Positions 17,314-25,922 of a stretch of 64,000 bases of DNA are shown here, piece after piece; within the stretch, counting starts at the first letter, position 1; every line of letters starts with the position of its first letter. Origin of the DNA: Rhodococcus triatomae BKS 15-14 (GTDB taxonomy: Bacteria > Actinomycetota > Actinomycetes > Mycobacteriales > Mycobacteriaceae); contig AODO01000074.1 in NCBI GenBank assembly GCA_000341795.1, positions 1 to 64,000 on the forward strand, written 5' to 3'. A program made the translations under genes and the position numbers. The notes below the pieces were generated by a model. The model had not been told where the DNA came from and searched no databases. It saw only the letters and a program-made list of their open reading frames with translations.

Positions 17314-18446
17314 CCACACTGCACACCGACTCGGCAGGATCGGACACCCTCGTGTCCGACCCTGCCGAGTTTCGCACCCGGGTCCGGGCGTGGCTCGACG
17401 AGAACGACCTCACCCCCGGGCCCGATCATTCGCTCGACGGGCAGGTCACCCAACTCGCCCGCGTCCGCCGCGCCCTCTTCGACTCCGGGTGGATGCGGCA
17501 CGGCTGGCCCGCCGAGGTCGGTGGTCTCGGCGGCCCGGCAGTTCTCCGCGCGGTGCTCGGCGAGGAGGTCGCGACGCGGGACCTCGCCGAGCCCGGCATC
17601 TACTCGATGATCGAGGTGCTCGCGCCGACGATGATCTCGTATGCCAGGCCGGAACTCGCCGCCGAGATGGTGCCACGGCTCCTGAGCGGGGACGAGCAGT
17701 GGTGCCAGGGCTTTTCCGAGCCGGGATCGGGCAGCGACCTCGCGTCGCTGAGCACCCGTGCCGCCGACCGCGGTGACGGACACTGGGTGGTCAACGGACA
17801 GAAGGTGTGGACCAGCCTCGCGCAGTACGCCTCCCGTTGTGTCCTGCTCACCCGAACGGGCCCGGGCCACGACGGCATCACCGCGTTCTTCGTCGACATG
17901 GACACACCGGGCATCACCGTTCGTCCGCTGCGGACCATGCACGGTGTCGACGAGTTCGCCGAGGTGTACTTCGACGACGTCGTCGTGCCGGAAGACCGGA
18001 TGCTCGGCGTTCCCGGCGACGGGTGGCGGGTCGCGATGGACCTGCTGCCGCACGAGCGTTCCACCTGCTTCTGGCACCGGATCGCCTACCTGTTCACCAG
18101 GCTGGACCGGGTTGCGGCACAGGCGACGGAGCGGGACGACGCCGATCTCGGTGCCGCCTACCTGGCACTGCACACCGCGCGCTGCCGCTCGCACGCAACC
18201 CAGCGGCGGCTCGCCGACGGCGCGCGACTGGGCGCGGAGACCTCGATGGACAAGGTGCTGCTGGCGACCGCGGAACAGCGTCTCTTCGACACCGCGCGCG
18301 ACCTGCTCCCGGGTGAGATCGAACTCGCCGACTCCGAGTGGCGAACCGAATTCCTGTACTCGCGTGCGGCGACGATCTACGGCGGCACCGCCGAGATCCA
18401 GCGCAACATCATCGCGCGCCGACTGCTCGAGCTGGGGACCGAATGA
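17310..18446 (+). CDS. Acyl-CoA dehydrogenase, large subunit of a FadE pair
   Basis: A 378-aa enzyme with RHGWPAEVGGLGG, GFSEPGSGSDLASL, WVVNGQKVWTSLAQYA and the C-terminal IYGGTAEIQRNIIARRLLELG. Such chains pair with a shorter FadE in steroid-type alpha2beta2 dehydrogenases, and the next gene is the shorter partner with an ATGA overlap. The complex would oxidise a branched or ring-bearing acyl-CoA in the Rieske operon. The start at 17310 overlaps the SnoaL stop. This is one of three such pairs in the window. Confidence 0.9.
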   Translation: MTTLHTDSAGSDTLVSDPAEFRTRVRAWLDENDLTPGPDHSLDGQVTQLARVRRALFDSGWMRHGWPAEVGGLGGPAVLRAVLGEEVATRDLAEPGIYSMIEVLAPTMISYARPELAAEMVPRLLSGDEQWCQGFSEPGSGSDLASLSTRAADRGDGHWVVNGQKVWTSLAQYASRCVLLTRTGPGHDGITAFFVDMDTPGITVRPLRTMHGVDEFAEVYFDDVVVPEDRMLGVPGDGWRVAMDLLPHERSTCFWHRIAYLFTRLDRVAAQATERDDADLGAAYLALHTARCRSHATQRRLADGARLGAETSMDKVLLATAEQRLFDTARDLLPGEIELADSEWRTEFLYSRAATIYGGTAEIQRNIIARRLLELGTE

Positions 18447-19231
18447 ACGCACACGACACCGACCTCGACCTTCTCTGCGACACGCTGCGCAAGGCGATGA
18501 CGACCGCGGACGGGGCCGCGCTCGACACCGCCCTCACCGACCTCGGCTGGCACGACATGATGGCGGAGATGCCGGAAAGCACTGTCCCGCTGGTGTTCCG
18601 GCTGCTCGGCGAGACCGGGTCGAGCGCACCACTGATCAACGACGTGGTCCTCGCCGAGATGGGCCTGCCGCTCGGCGGCACGGTGCCACTGCCGTTCGCG
18701 GGTGGCCGGTGGGTGATCTGGGATCGCGGCGACGACCCCGCCGCCTCGGTCGATGCCGGCAGCCCGCTCCGTCCGGTCGAGGACGGAGCGACGGTCCCGC
18801 TCGCGGGAGGGCGCCGCGCCCTCGGCTGGTGGCTGGTCGGCTCCGCGCGCGCCATGCTCACGCTCGCGCGTACCCACGCACTGGACCGGACGCAGTTCGG
18901 CAAACCGATCGCGAGCTTCCAGGCTGTGCGGCACAAGCTGGCCGAGACCCTGGTCGCGATCGACGGCGCGGAGGCGGCGCTCGCGGTGTCCGACGGCGAC
19001 CTCGGCGCACTGCTCGCCAAGGCCGCGGCGGGACAGGCCGCACTGACCGCCGCGCGGCACTGCCAGCAGGTGCTCGGCGGAATCGGCTTCACCGCCGAAC
19101 ACGACCTGCACCGTCACGTGCGCCGGGTCCTGGTACTGGACGGACTGCTCGGCAGCAGCCGCGAGCTGACCCGCGAGGCGGGCAGCGTCGTCCGCACCCA
19201 GGGATTCGCACCACGCCTGGCGAACCTCTAG
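18443..19231 (+). CDS. Short acyl-CoA dehydrogenase-like protein, partner subunit
   Basis: A 262-aa protein, well short of the usual 330-380. The C-terminal helical domain is clear (HALDRTQFGKPIASFQAVRHKLAETLVAI, CQQVLGGIGFTAEHDLHRHVRRV). The segment between the N-terminal helices and this domain, where the beta domain should be, is only about 50 residues. It is therefore probably a reduced, structural or FAD-sharing subunit of the heteromer with 17310-18446. The reading frame is intact and codon use is normal, so it looks like a real reduction rather than decay. Confidence 0.85.
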   Translation: MNAHDTDLDLLCDTLRKAMTTADGAALDTALTDLGWHDMMAEMPESTVPLVFRLLGETGSSAPLINDVVLAEMGLPLGGTVPLPFAGGRWVIWDRGDDPAASVDAGSPLRPVEDGATVPLAGGRRALGWWLVGSARAMLTLARTHALDRTQFGKPIASFQAVRHKLAETLVAIDGAEAALAVSDGDLGALLAKAAAGQAALTAARHCQQVLGGIGFTAEHDLHRHVRRVLVLDGLLGSSRELTREAGSVVRTQGFAPRLANL

Positions 19232-19272
19232 CCGGGCGCACCAGTAGGCCACAGAGAGAACAGAGGAGTCCC

Positions 19273-20526
19273 ATGAACATCGACGACATGATCCTGGTGA
19301 GCATCGACGACCACGTGGTCGAACCTTTGGACATGTTCGACCGGCACGTGCCCGCCAAGTACAAGGAGTACGCACCGAAGGTCGTGCTCGACGAGAAGGG
19401 CATCGAGCGGTGGATCTACCGGGATCGCCCGACCGGTGTCGCCGGGCTCAACGCGGTCGTGACCTGGCCCGCCGAGGAGTGGGGACGCGACCCGGCGAGC
19501 TATGCCGAGATGCGGCCCGCGGTGTACGACATCCACCAGCGGATCGACGACATGAACGCGAACGGCATTCTCGCGTCGATGTGCTTCCCGACGTTCACGG
19601 GCTTCAGCGCCGGCCACCTGAGCCACGCCAAGGACGAGATCACCGTGTCGATGATCGAGGCGTACAACAACTGGCACTTCGAGGAGTGGGACGACGTCTA
19701 CCCGGGCCGGTTCATCAAGATCGCGATTCTGCCCCTGTGGGATCCGCAGTTGGCGGTGCACGAGATCGAACGCGTCGCGAAGCTCGGCTGCCATTCGGTG
19801 ACGATGCCGGAACTGCCGCACATCGACGGCCTTCCCAGCTACCACGACATGGACTACTGGGCCCCGGTTCTCCAGGCGCTGTGCGACAACGACATGGTGA
19901 TGAACCTGCACATCGGGCAGGGCTTCGGTGCGCTGCGGCTCGCGCCGGACTCCCCCATCGACAACCTGATGGTGCTGGCGCCCAGCGTGTCCCAGCTCGC
20001 GGTTCAGGACCTGCTGTGGGGGCCCGCGATGCGCCGGTTCCCGAAGCTCAAGGTCGCTCTGTCCGAGGGCGGCATCGGCTGGATTCCGTTCTTCCTGGAC
20101 CGCTCCGACCGGCACTACACGAACCAGCGCTGGCTGCGTCGCGACTTCGGCGGCAAGCTGCCCAGCGAGGTGTTCCGTGAGCACGTCATCGCGTGCTACG
20201 TCACCGACAAGACCTCGCTCAAACTCCGCCACGACATCGGGATCGACACCATCGCCTGGGAGTGTGACTACCCGCACTCCGATTCGTTGTGGCCGAACGC
20301 TCCCGAGTTCGTCCTCGACGAACTGAACGCGCTCGGTGCCAGCGACTCGGACATCGACAAGATCACCTGGCAGAATGCCTGCCGTTTCCTGCATTTCGAC
20401 CCGTTCGAGCACACGCCGCGGGATCAGGCGACGGTCGGGGCACTGCGCGCCAAGGCCGCGGGCGTCGACATCTCCACCCGCTCCCGCAAGGAGTACGCGG
20501 CGCTGTACGCGGAGCGCGCCGTGTAG
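19273..20526 (+). CDS. Amidohydrolase 2 (ACMSD-like) metal-dependent hydrolase/decarboxylase
   Basis: A 417-aa TIM-barrel protein of the amidohydrolase_2 family. N-terminal SIDDHVVEP gives the D-x-H-like motif (D12, H14), MNLHIGQGFG a metal His, and IAWECDYPHSDSLWP the conserved Asp/His end. The family includes ACMS decarboxylase and gamma-resorcylate decarboxylase, which act on ring acids and ring-cleavage products. It is the last gene of the Rieske operon, before a strong terminator. A diverged paralogue is at 55630 in another operon of the same regulon. Decarboxylation versus C-C hydrolysis cannot be decided here. Confidence 0.9.
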   Translation: MNIDDMILVSIDDHVVEPLDMFDRHVPAKYKEYAPKVVLDEKGIERWIYRDRPTGVAGLNAVVTWPAEEWGRDPASYAEMRPAVYDIHQRIDDMNANGILASMCFPTFTGFSAGHLSHAKDEITVSMIEAYNNWHFEEWDDVYPGRFIKIAILPLWDPQLAVHEIERVAKLGCHSVTMPELPHIDGLPSYHDMDYWAPVLQALCDNDMVMNLHIGQGFGALRLAPDSPIDNLMVLAPSVSQLAVQDLLWGPAMRRFPKLKVALSEGGIGWIPFFLDRSDRHYTNQRWLRRDFGGKLPSEVFREHVIACYVTDKTSLKLRHDIGIDTIAWECDYPHSDSLWPNAPEFVLDELNALGASDSDIDKITWQNACRFLHFDPFEHTPRDQATVGALRAKAAGVDISTRSRKEYAALYAERAV

Positions 20527-20535
20527 GCGACCACG

Positions 20536-20582
20536 CGACGACTGTGGGGCGGTACCGATTCGGTACCGCCCCACAGTCGTCG
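20536..20582. terminator. Strong bidirectional hairpin terminator
   Basis: A perfect 22-bp stem (20536-20557 with 20561-20582) around the loop ATT. It lies between the stop of the hydrolase at 20526 and the converging lipoprotein gene ending at 20594, so it can serve both. There is no U-tract, as is usual in high-GC actinobacteria. Confidence 0.85.
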
Positions 20583-20593
20583 ATCCGTGTCGG

Positions 20594-21103
20594 TCAGCAG
20601 CCCGGAGGCAGGTTGCCGCCACCGGAGACGGCGAGCAGGGCACAGAAGGTGGCCGAGGCGACCTTCCAGGTTCCGTCCTGTTCGACGGCCTGGCCGCTCT
20701 GATCGGGCATCACCGGGTTGCCGCCCATCAGCAGGGTGTAGGTGACGTCGGCGGTGGTGTCGTCCACGCCCTCGACCGCCGCGACCGTCACCGTCGTGGC
20801 GGACGCGCGCGGATCGGCGGCCATTCCCTCGAGTGCGGGCCGGAAGGTGTCACCGTTCTCCACCAGGCCCACCCGCACGTCGACCGGTGTCGTTCCGTTG
20901 AAGAAGGTTACGTAGGCGTCGGTGATCTGCTGCTGTGCGGCGGCATCGAGTTCCGCGGCCGCCTCGGTCGTCGCGGCTGCCGCCGAGGTCGTGGTCGAGG
21001 TCTCCGCCGCCGAGCTGTCGTCGGAGTCGTCGCCGCAGCCGGTGAGGCCGGCGGCGAGGACCGCCACGAAGCCACAGGCAGCCAGTGCCTTCGATACTCG
21101 CAT
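20594..21103 (-). CDS. Secreted lipoprotein, 169 aa, unknown function
   Basis: The N-terminus MRVSKALAACGFVAVLAAGL ends in lipobox LTGC, followed by an acidic then Thr/Ala-rich linker, typical of an exported lipoprotein. The folded part (ITDAYVTFFNGTTPVDVRVGLVENGDTF, TTVTVAAVEGVDDTTADVTYTLLMGG) looks like the NTF2-like or low-molecular-weight lipoprotein fold found in mycolic-acid bacteria. Two C-terminal cysteines may form a disulfide. The gene stands alone: 149 bases separate it from the crotonase gene upstream. Confidence 0.82.
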   Translation of the reverse strand: MRVSKALAACGFVAVLAAGLTGCGDDSDDSSAAETSTTTSAAAATTEAAAELDAAAQQQITDAYVTFFNGTTPVDVRVGLVENGDTFRPALEGMAADPRASATTVTVAAVEGVDDTTADVTYTLLMGGNPVMPDQSGQAVEQDGTWKVASATFCALLAVSGGGNLPPGC

Positions 21104-21252
21104 GACCAATCTCCTTGTCCGGTGGTGGAACTTCTCCCGCCACCCTGGTGTGGTGGAACTGCATGGGGCTCGTGAGAGCCCCGATTCACCGGCACCCTGG
21201 CAGCGGATCGGGATGATCGCTGCCAGGGTGCCGCCGTCGACGTCCTCGTGTC

Positions 21253-22038
21253 CTAGCGAATCTTGGCCTTCATCTCTTCGAGGTTCACGAGGATCGGGTA
21301 GCCACTGACGCTGAGTGCGTTCCCGTGGCCGGTCTGATGGACGTCGAACACGGACTGGATCGCGGCGTAGAAGCCCTGCACGTCGAGCGTCTGGTTCACG
21401 GCGCGCTTGGCCTGCCGGAGACCGAACGGCGGCATCGTCGCGATGTGTTCCGCCAGCGCCCGTGTCTCGGTGTCGAGCTGCGCGCGCGGAACGACCCGGT
21501 TCACCATGCCGGCCTTCTCGGCTTCCTCGGCGGTCACGGGACGTGCGGTGAACAGGATCTCCTTGGCCTTCCTGGCGCCGAGTTCCCAGGTGTGTCCGTG
21601 ATATTCGACGCCGCCGATGCCCATCAGCACCACGGGATCGGAGAACGAGGCGTCGTCGGAGGCGACGATGAGGTCGCACGGCCAGACCAGGAGCAACCCA
21701 CCCGCAATGCACTTGCCCTGCACCGACGCGATCGACGGCTTGGGGATGTTGCGCCAGCGCAGCGAGTACTCCAGGTAGCGGCGGGATTCCGCGGCGATGA
21801 TCCACTCGAGGGTGATGTCGTCGGGCTTCGGCCACTTGTCGTCGTTGAGGTCGTGCCCCGAGGAGAAGTGCTTGCCCTCGGCGCGCAGGACGATGACCGC
21901 GACCTCGGGGTCCTCGGCGGCCCGCATCCACGCGGCGTCGAGTTCGTCGAGGAGATCACTGTTCTGGGCGTTCGCCGCCTCGGGACGGTTCAGGGTGATC
22001 GTCGCGACCTTGTCGGCGACGTCGTAGAGGATGTACAC
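21253..22038 (-). CDS. Crotonase-fold (enoyl-CoA hydratase family) protein
   Basis: A 261-aa crotonase-fold protein with ITLNRPEAANAQNSDLLDELDAA, EGKHFSSGHDLNDD and GKCIAGGLLLVWPCDLI. The Glu144 position of rat hydratase is Leu (GGLLL), and the second region reads VVLMGIGGVEYHGHTWELG, rich in unusual residues. It is therefore unlikely to be a simple hydratase; C-C hydrolysis, as in some ring-opening crotonases, is a possibility. The GTG at 22038 follows GAGGAG. It is the third gene of the operon from 24228. Confidence 0.85.
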   Translation of the reverse strand: MYILYDVADKVATITLNRPEAANAQNSDLLDELDAAWMRAAEDPEVAVIVLRAEGKHFSSGHDLNDDKWPKPDDITLEWIIAAESRRYLEYSLRWRNIPKPSIASVQGKCIAGGLLLVWPCDLIVASDDASFSDPVVLMGIGGVEYHGHTWELGARKAKEILFTARPVTAEEAEKAGMVNRVVPRAQLDTETRALAEHIATMPPFGLRQAKRAVNQTLDVQGFYAAIQSVFDVHQTGHGNALSVSGYPILVNLEEMKAKIR

Positions 22039-22048
22039 GATTGGCTCC

Positions 22049-23224
22049 TCAGCTTCGGGGTAGGCCGAGCACCCGCTCGGCGACGATGGTCCGCTGGATT
22101 TCCGACGTGCCGCCGGCGATGGTCCCCGCGAAACTCCGCACATAGCGCTCGAACCAGCTGGACGAGAAGTTGTCCAGGTTCCACGGTGTGTACGGCGCGG
22201 TGGTGTTCGGATGCATCAGGCCTCCGGACCCTGCCGCGGTGAGCGCGTGCTCCGCGGCGTTCTGGACCGCCTCGGAGCCGAGCAACTTGAGCACCGACAG
22301 CGAGGCGACGTCCTGCTCCCCGCGCGCCTCGCGGGCCAGCGCCCGCGAGCCGAGCAGCCGCAGCGCCTGTGCGTCCATCACGAGGGTGGCGTAGTGGTCG
22401 CGGTCCAGCTCGGTGACCGGCCGGAAGTCCTCGAGCAGATCCTGGAGCCGGTCGGAGAAACTGAGCCACAACAGGGTTCGTTCGTGACCGAGTGATCCGG
22501 TCGCGACCCGCCAGCCCTGGTTCAGCTCGCCGACGAGGTTCGCCGCTGGAACTCGAACGTCGGTGAAGAAGACCTCGTTGAAGTCGAGATCGTCCTCGGC
22601 GCAGACGGACGCGAACGGCCGGCGCGTGACACCCGGTGTGTCGGTCGGGACGAGCAGCACGCTGATGCCCTGGTGCTTGGGTGCGTCGGGATCGGTACGG
22701 ACGAAGGTGAGCAGGACGTCGGCGTCGTGCGCTCCGGAGGTCCACACCTTCTGCCCGTTGACGACGAAGTGGTCGCCGTCGAGTACCGCTCTGGTGCGCA
22801 GGCCGGCGAGGTCAGATCCCGCACCGGGCTCGCTCATCCCCAGTGCGGCGGTGATCTCGGCCCGAAGGATCCGGGCGGCCCAGTCACGCTTCTGTTCCTC
22901 GGTGCCGAAGGACAGCAGCGAGGCGGCGATGATCCCGAGGCCCTGGGGGTTGAAGCTGTGGTAGATCCGCCGCTTCGCCAGTTCCTCCAGGTGCACGTAC
23001 TGCTGCAGGATGGACGCGTTCCTGCCGCCGAACTCGGGCGGATTCCCCGGTAGGAGCCACCCGTTGTCGAACTGGAGGCGCTGCCAGCGGCGCGCCCATT
23101 CGGGGACGTGGGCGCTGGACCGGGGACGTTCGCCCGCCTCGGCCTCGGTGGGAAGGTTCGCGTCGAGGAAGGCCACGAACTCGGCCCGGAACTCCTCGAC
23201 GTCGGCGTCGAAGGTCAGTTTCAT
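22049..23224 (-). CDS. Acyl-CoA dehydrogenase, large subunit of a FadE pair
   Basis: A 391-aa enzyme with GNPPEFGGRNAS, LGMSEPGAGSDLAGL, FVVNGQKVWTSGAHDADV and the C-terminal TIAGGTSEIQRTIVAERVLGLPRS. The C-terminal motif matches steroid-type FadE alpha chains. It overlaps the partner gene by ATGA (start 23224, partner stop 23221). The crotonase starts 10 bases downstream, so dehydrogenation and the next step are co-produced. The operon is headed by operator site 3. Confidence 0.92.
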   Translation of the reverse strand: MKLTFDADVEEFRAEFVAFLDANLPTEAEAGERPRSSAHVPEWARRWQRLQFDNGWLLPGNPPEFGGRNASILQQYVHLEELAKRRIYHSFNPQGLGIIAASLLSFGTEEQKRDWAARILRAEITAALGMSEPGAGSDLAGLRTRAVLDGDHFVVNGQKVWTSGAHDADVLLTFVRTDPDAPKHQGISVLLVPTDTPGVTRRPFASVCAEDDLDFNEVFFTDVRVPAANLVGELNQGWRVATGSLGHERTLLWLSFSDRLQDLLEDFRPVTELDRDHYATLVMDAQALRLLGSRALAREARGEQDVASLSVLKLLGSEAVQNAAEHALTAAGSGGLMHPNTTAPYTPWNLDNFSSSWFERYVRSFAGTIAGGTSEIQRTIVAERVLGLPRS

Positions 23225-24228
23225 GCGTGCACCTCCAGTGCGGCTCGGTACCCGTCGGCGATCGCGGCGCGGTGTTCGGCGGCGCCGCCGAGCATCAGGT
23301 CCCCGGCCTTGGCTCGTTTGAGCGCGAACTGCAGATCGTTCTCCCAGGTGAACCCCATTGCACCGAAAAGTTGGATTCCGTTCCGGAACACCAGCGACTG
23401 GCACTCCCCGGCGGACGCCTTCGCCATCGACGCCGCCAGGCCGCGGCGCGGATCGTCGGCCGCGATCGTCAGTGCCGCGTAATAGGCGAGCGCGCGGGCC
23501 CGTTCGATGGCGACGTGCATGTCGGTCGCCTTGTGCTGGACCGCCTGGAAAGATCCGATCAGTGCACCGAACTGCTGGCGTTGCCGCACGTGGTCGAGCG
23601 CGAGATCCAGAATCCGTTGACAGGCACCGACTGTCGTCACGGCCATGCCCATCAGTGCCCACTCGCGGGCGCGCGCCGTATCGACGTCGCTGCGGTCGGC
23701 ATCGGACACCCGAACACCGGAGAGGCGCACCTCGGCGAGGTGGAGAACGGGATCGAACGCCGGACTGCGAGTCGCGACCACCCGCTCACGGGGAACGACG
23801 AACACGCCGGCGCCGGTGACCACGGCGAACCGCTCTGCGCGGTCACCGTCGAGCACGTGGCGCGCCGCGCCGTCGAGCACCCAGTCGGCGCCGTCCCGGT
23901 GCACGGCGATGCCGTCGTACACGGCCGCGCCCGACAGTGCCGGGTCCGCGAAAGCACCTGCGAGCGGGCCGAACTGCGTCATCGTCGCGAGGTACGGGGT
24001 CGGGTCGGTGGACCGGCCCAGCTCCTCCAGGACGATCGCGAGTTCGACGGCCGACTCGACGTCGGTCAGTTCGGTCCATCCGAGCTCGACGTACCGACGC
24101 CACAGTGGACCGGGGTCCGTTCCGTTGTCCACGATGTTGCGGATCAGCGTCGGCGAACACTCCTTGGCCGTGACGTCACGGACCGTGTCCTGCCAGAGCC
24201 GCTGATCGGAATCGAACTCGAAGAGCAT
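23221..24228 (-). CDS. Acyl-CoA dehydrogenase, smaller subunit of a FadE pair
   Basis: A 335-aa chain with a divergent N-terminal half and middle domain (DWVLDGAARHVLDGDRAERFAVVTG) but a clear C-terminal helical domain (RQRQQFGALIGSFQAVQHKATDMHVAIERA, QLFGAMGFTWENDLQFALKRAK). It lacks the EPGAGSD FAD segment found in the partner. First gene of its operon: the ATG at 24228 follows AAGGAGGCACG and lies 47 bases from operator site 3. It should form the heteromer with 22049-23224. Confidence 0.9.
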   Translation of the reverse strand: MLFEFDSDQRLWQDTVRDVTAKECSPTLIRNIVDNGTDPGPLWRRYVELGWTELTDVESAVELAIVLEELGRSTDPTPYLATMTQFGPLAGAFADPALSGAAVYDGIAVHRDGADWVLDGAARHVLDGDRAERFAVVTGAGVFVVPRERVVATRSPAFDPVLHLAEVRLSGVRVSDADRSDVDTARAREWALMGMAVTTVGACQRILDLALDHVRQRQQFGALIGSFQAVQHKATDMHVAIERARALAYYAALTIAADDPRRGLAASMAKASAGECQSLVFRNGIQLFGAMGFTWENDLQFALKRAKAGDLMLGGAAEHRAAIADGYRAALEVHA

Positions 24229-24275
24229 TCCGACGTGCCTCCTTGAACCAGAGCTGCGCTGCACAGCGTGCGAGC

Positions 24276-24290
24276 GAGAATAACATTCTC
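24276..24290. promoter_or_regulatory. Regulon operator, site 3 (perfect)
   Basis: GAGAATAACATTCTC, exact 6-bp arms around AAC. It lies between the FadE gene (start 24228, minus) and the TetR gene (start 24412, plus), so it could govern both and give autoregulation. Confidence 0.85.
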
Positions 24291-24411
24291 TATTGAGGAT
24301 AGTAAGAGTCTCTGCGACTTCGTGTCACTACGGCCTAGCAGCGCAAATCGCCCTCGCCCTCCGGTACAGTGCATCCATGTTCGACACCACCGAGACAGCG
24401 CGGATCCGGCC

Positions 24412-25065
24412 GTGACCGGCGCAAACGAAGAGCCGGCCTGGAAGCAACGGGCGGTCGAGCGGTCCATCAAGACCGCGAAGCTGCGCGCCGAGCAGCGCGT
24501 CCAGCGCTTCCTCGACGCCGCGCAGGCGATCATCACCGAGAAGGGCAGCACCGACTTCACGGTTCAGGAGGTCGTCGACCGCTCGAAGCAGTCCCTGCGC
24601 AGCTTCTATCTGCAATTCGACGGCAAACACGAGTTGCTGCTCGCCCTCTTCGAGGACGCACTGAGTCGCTCGGCCGATCAGATCCGCGCGGCGGCGGCGG
24701 GCCAGACCGAGCCCATCGAGCAGCTCCGAGTCTCGATCGAGCTGCTCTTCGAGTTCTGCCGACCGGACCCCACCGCGCAGCGACCTCTGTTCACCGACTT
24801 TGCCCCACAGTTGCTGGTCTCCCATCCAGCCGAGGTCAAGGTCGCACACTCGTCCCTGCTCGCACTGTTCACCGAGCTCATGGAGAACGCCGACGCGGCG
24901 GGCGAGCTTCGACAGGGCGTCAACGCCCGGCGGATGGCTGCCATGACCATGCAGACGGTCATGTTCATCGCGCAGTCCAGCGGTGCCACCGACGACGCGA
25001 CGAACAAGCCGATCACGGCCGAAGAAGTCTGGACGTTCTGCGCGCTGGGTTTCGCGGCCTCCTGA
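24412..25065 (+). CDS. TetR family regulator, candidate master of the GAGAAT regulon
   Basis: A 217-aa TetR protein. The helix-turn-helix spans about residues 28-75: RVQRFLDAAQAIITEKGSTDFTVQEVVDRSKQSLRSFYLQF, then DGKHELLLALFEDAL. A basic N-terminal extension (WKQRAVERSIKTAKLRAEQR) could add DNA contacts. The C-terminal ligand domain is family-variable. I use the GTG at 24412; upstream in-frame codons would run through the operator. Site 3 lies 121 bases upstream and site 4 begins at its last coding base. It is the only TetR gene inside the operator field, so it probably represses the island until a pathway acyl-CoA binds. Confidence 0.88.
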   Translation: MTGANEEPAWKQRAVERSIKTAKLRAEQRVQRFLDAAQAIITEKGSTDFTVQEVVDRSKQSLRSFYLQFDGKHELLLALFEDALSRSADQIRAAAAGQTEPIEQLRVSIELLFEFCRPDPTAQRPLFTDFAPQLLVSHPAEVKVAHSSLLALFTELMENADAAGELRQGVNARRMAAMTMQTVMFIAQSSGATDDATNKPITAEEVWTFCALGFAAS

Positions 25066-25083
25066 CGAGAAGCTCATTCTCGT
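25065..25083. promoter_or_regulatory. Regulon operator, site 4
   Basis: ACGAGAAGCTCATTCTCGT: perfect 7-bp arms around GCTCA, containing the GAGAA/TTCTC core with the same spacing as the other sites. It starts at the last base of the TetR stop and ends 29 bases before the thioesterase start, giving that pair its own promoter. Confidence 0.8.
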
Positions 25084-25112
25084 TTTCGTAGAGGAGTGAT
25101 TACACTCGGTTC

Positions 25113-25922
25113 ATGTCCGAGTTGTGGAACGACCTCCTCTCCTGCCTCGAGCTGCGGTCGGGCACCGTCGACACCGACGGTGACCCGGCCTTCGAGGGCG
25201 ACAATCAGCACCTCGAGTACCACCGCCTGTTCGGTGGCCAGCTGCTCGGACAACTCGCCCGGGCATCGGCGTTGACCTGCCCGGACAAACACCTCAAGTC
25301 GATGCACGTGCTGTTCCCTCGGGAGGGCCGGGCCGACGAACCCGTGCGCTACGAGACGACACGCCACCACGAGGGCCGGTCCTTCGCCTCGCTGTCGGTC
25401 GTGGCCCGGCAGTCCTCCGGCCCGATCGCCACCGCCGTGGTGTCACTGCACGCCCCCGAGAACGGCACGACACGGCAGTCCGTGGCCGGTCCGCAGCCGC
25501 TCCTCGACGAGGGTCACCGCACGCACTTCGACCTCATCCCCTGGGAGACCCGGTCGACGACCGACCTCAACAGCACCGGCACCGCGGCACCCGAGTTCGA
25601 CCTGTGGATGCGAACCCCCGCCGTCGACCCGACACTGGCACCCGCGCTCCTCGCGTACGCCACCGACCTCAATCTGATCGGCACGGCACTCCTTCCCGTC
25701 GACGGACTGTGCCAGCTCGGCAACGGCACCGAGTTCACCTCGGCTGTGACCTCGCACAACGTGTGGTTCCACCGCCCGTTCCGCACCGACGACTGGCTGC
25801 TGCTCCGGCACCACAGCCCGCTCACCGCACAGGGCCGCTGCTTCGGCCGAGGCGACGTGCTCACAACCGGAGGCGAACTCGTCGCCTCGTTCGCCCAGGA
25901 AGCGTTGCTTCGACTGCCGTGA
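25113..25922 (+). CDS. Acyl-CoA thioesterase, TesB-like double hotdog
   Basis: A 269-aa protein of TesB type: the first hotdog contains HLEYHRLFGGQLLGQLARASALTCPDKHLKSMHVLFPREG and RSFASLSVVARQ; the second has LLAYATDLNLIGTALLPVDG, with the Asp-Leu region of TesB, and HNVWFHRPFRTDDWLLLRHHSP. It would release free acid from an acyl-CoA, relieving CoA trapping or producing a free intermediate for the CoA-transferases. It lies directly behind operator site 4 and overlaps the next gene by GTGA. Confidence 0.9.
   Translation: MSELWNDLLSCLELRSGTVDTDGDPAFEGDNQHLEYHRLFGGQLLGQLARASALTCPDKHLKSMHVLFPREGRADEPVRYETTRHHEGRSFASLSVVARQSSGPIATAVVSLHAPENGTTRQSVAGPQPLLDEGHRTHFDLIPWETRSTTDLNSTGTAAPEFDLWMRTPAVDPTLAPALLAYATDLNLIGTALLPVDGLCQLGNGTEFTSAVTSHNVWFHRPFRTDDWLLLRHHSPLTAQGRCFGRGDVLTTGGELVASFAQEALLRLP

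Noticed and set aside
17758-19272. In-frame upstream extension of the amidohydrolase gene
   Set aside because: The extension is Arg/Pro-rich and overlaps two genuine FadE genes; the real start at 19273 is an ATG after a GAGGAG ribosome site and begins the conserved domain.
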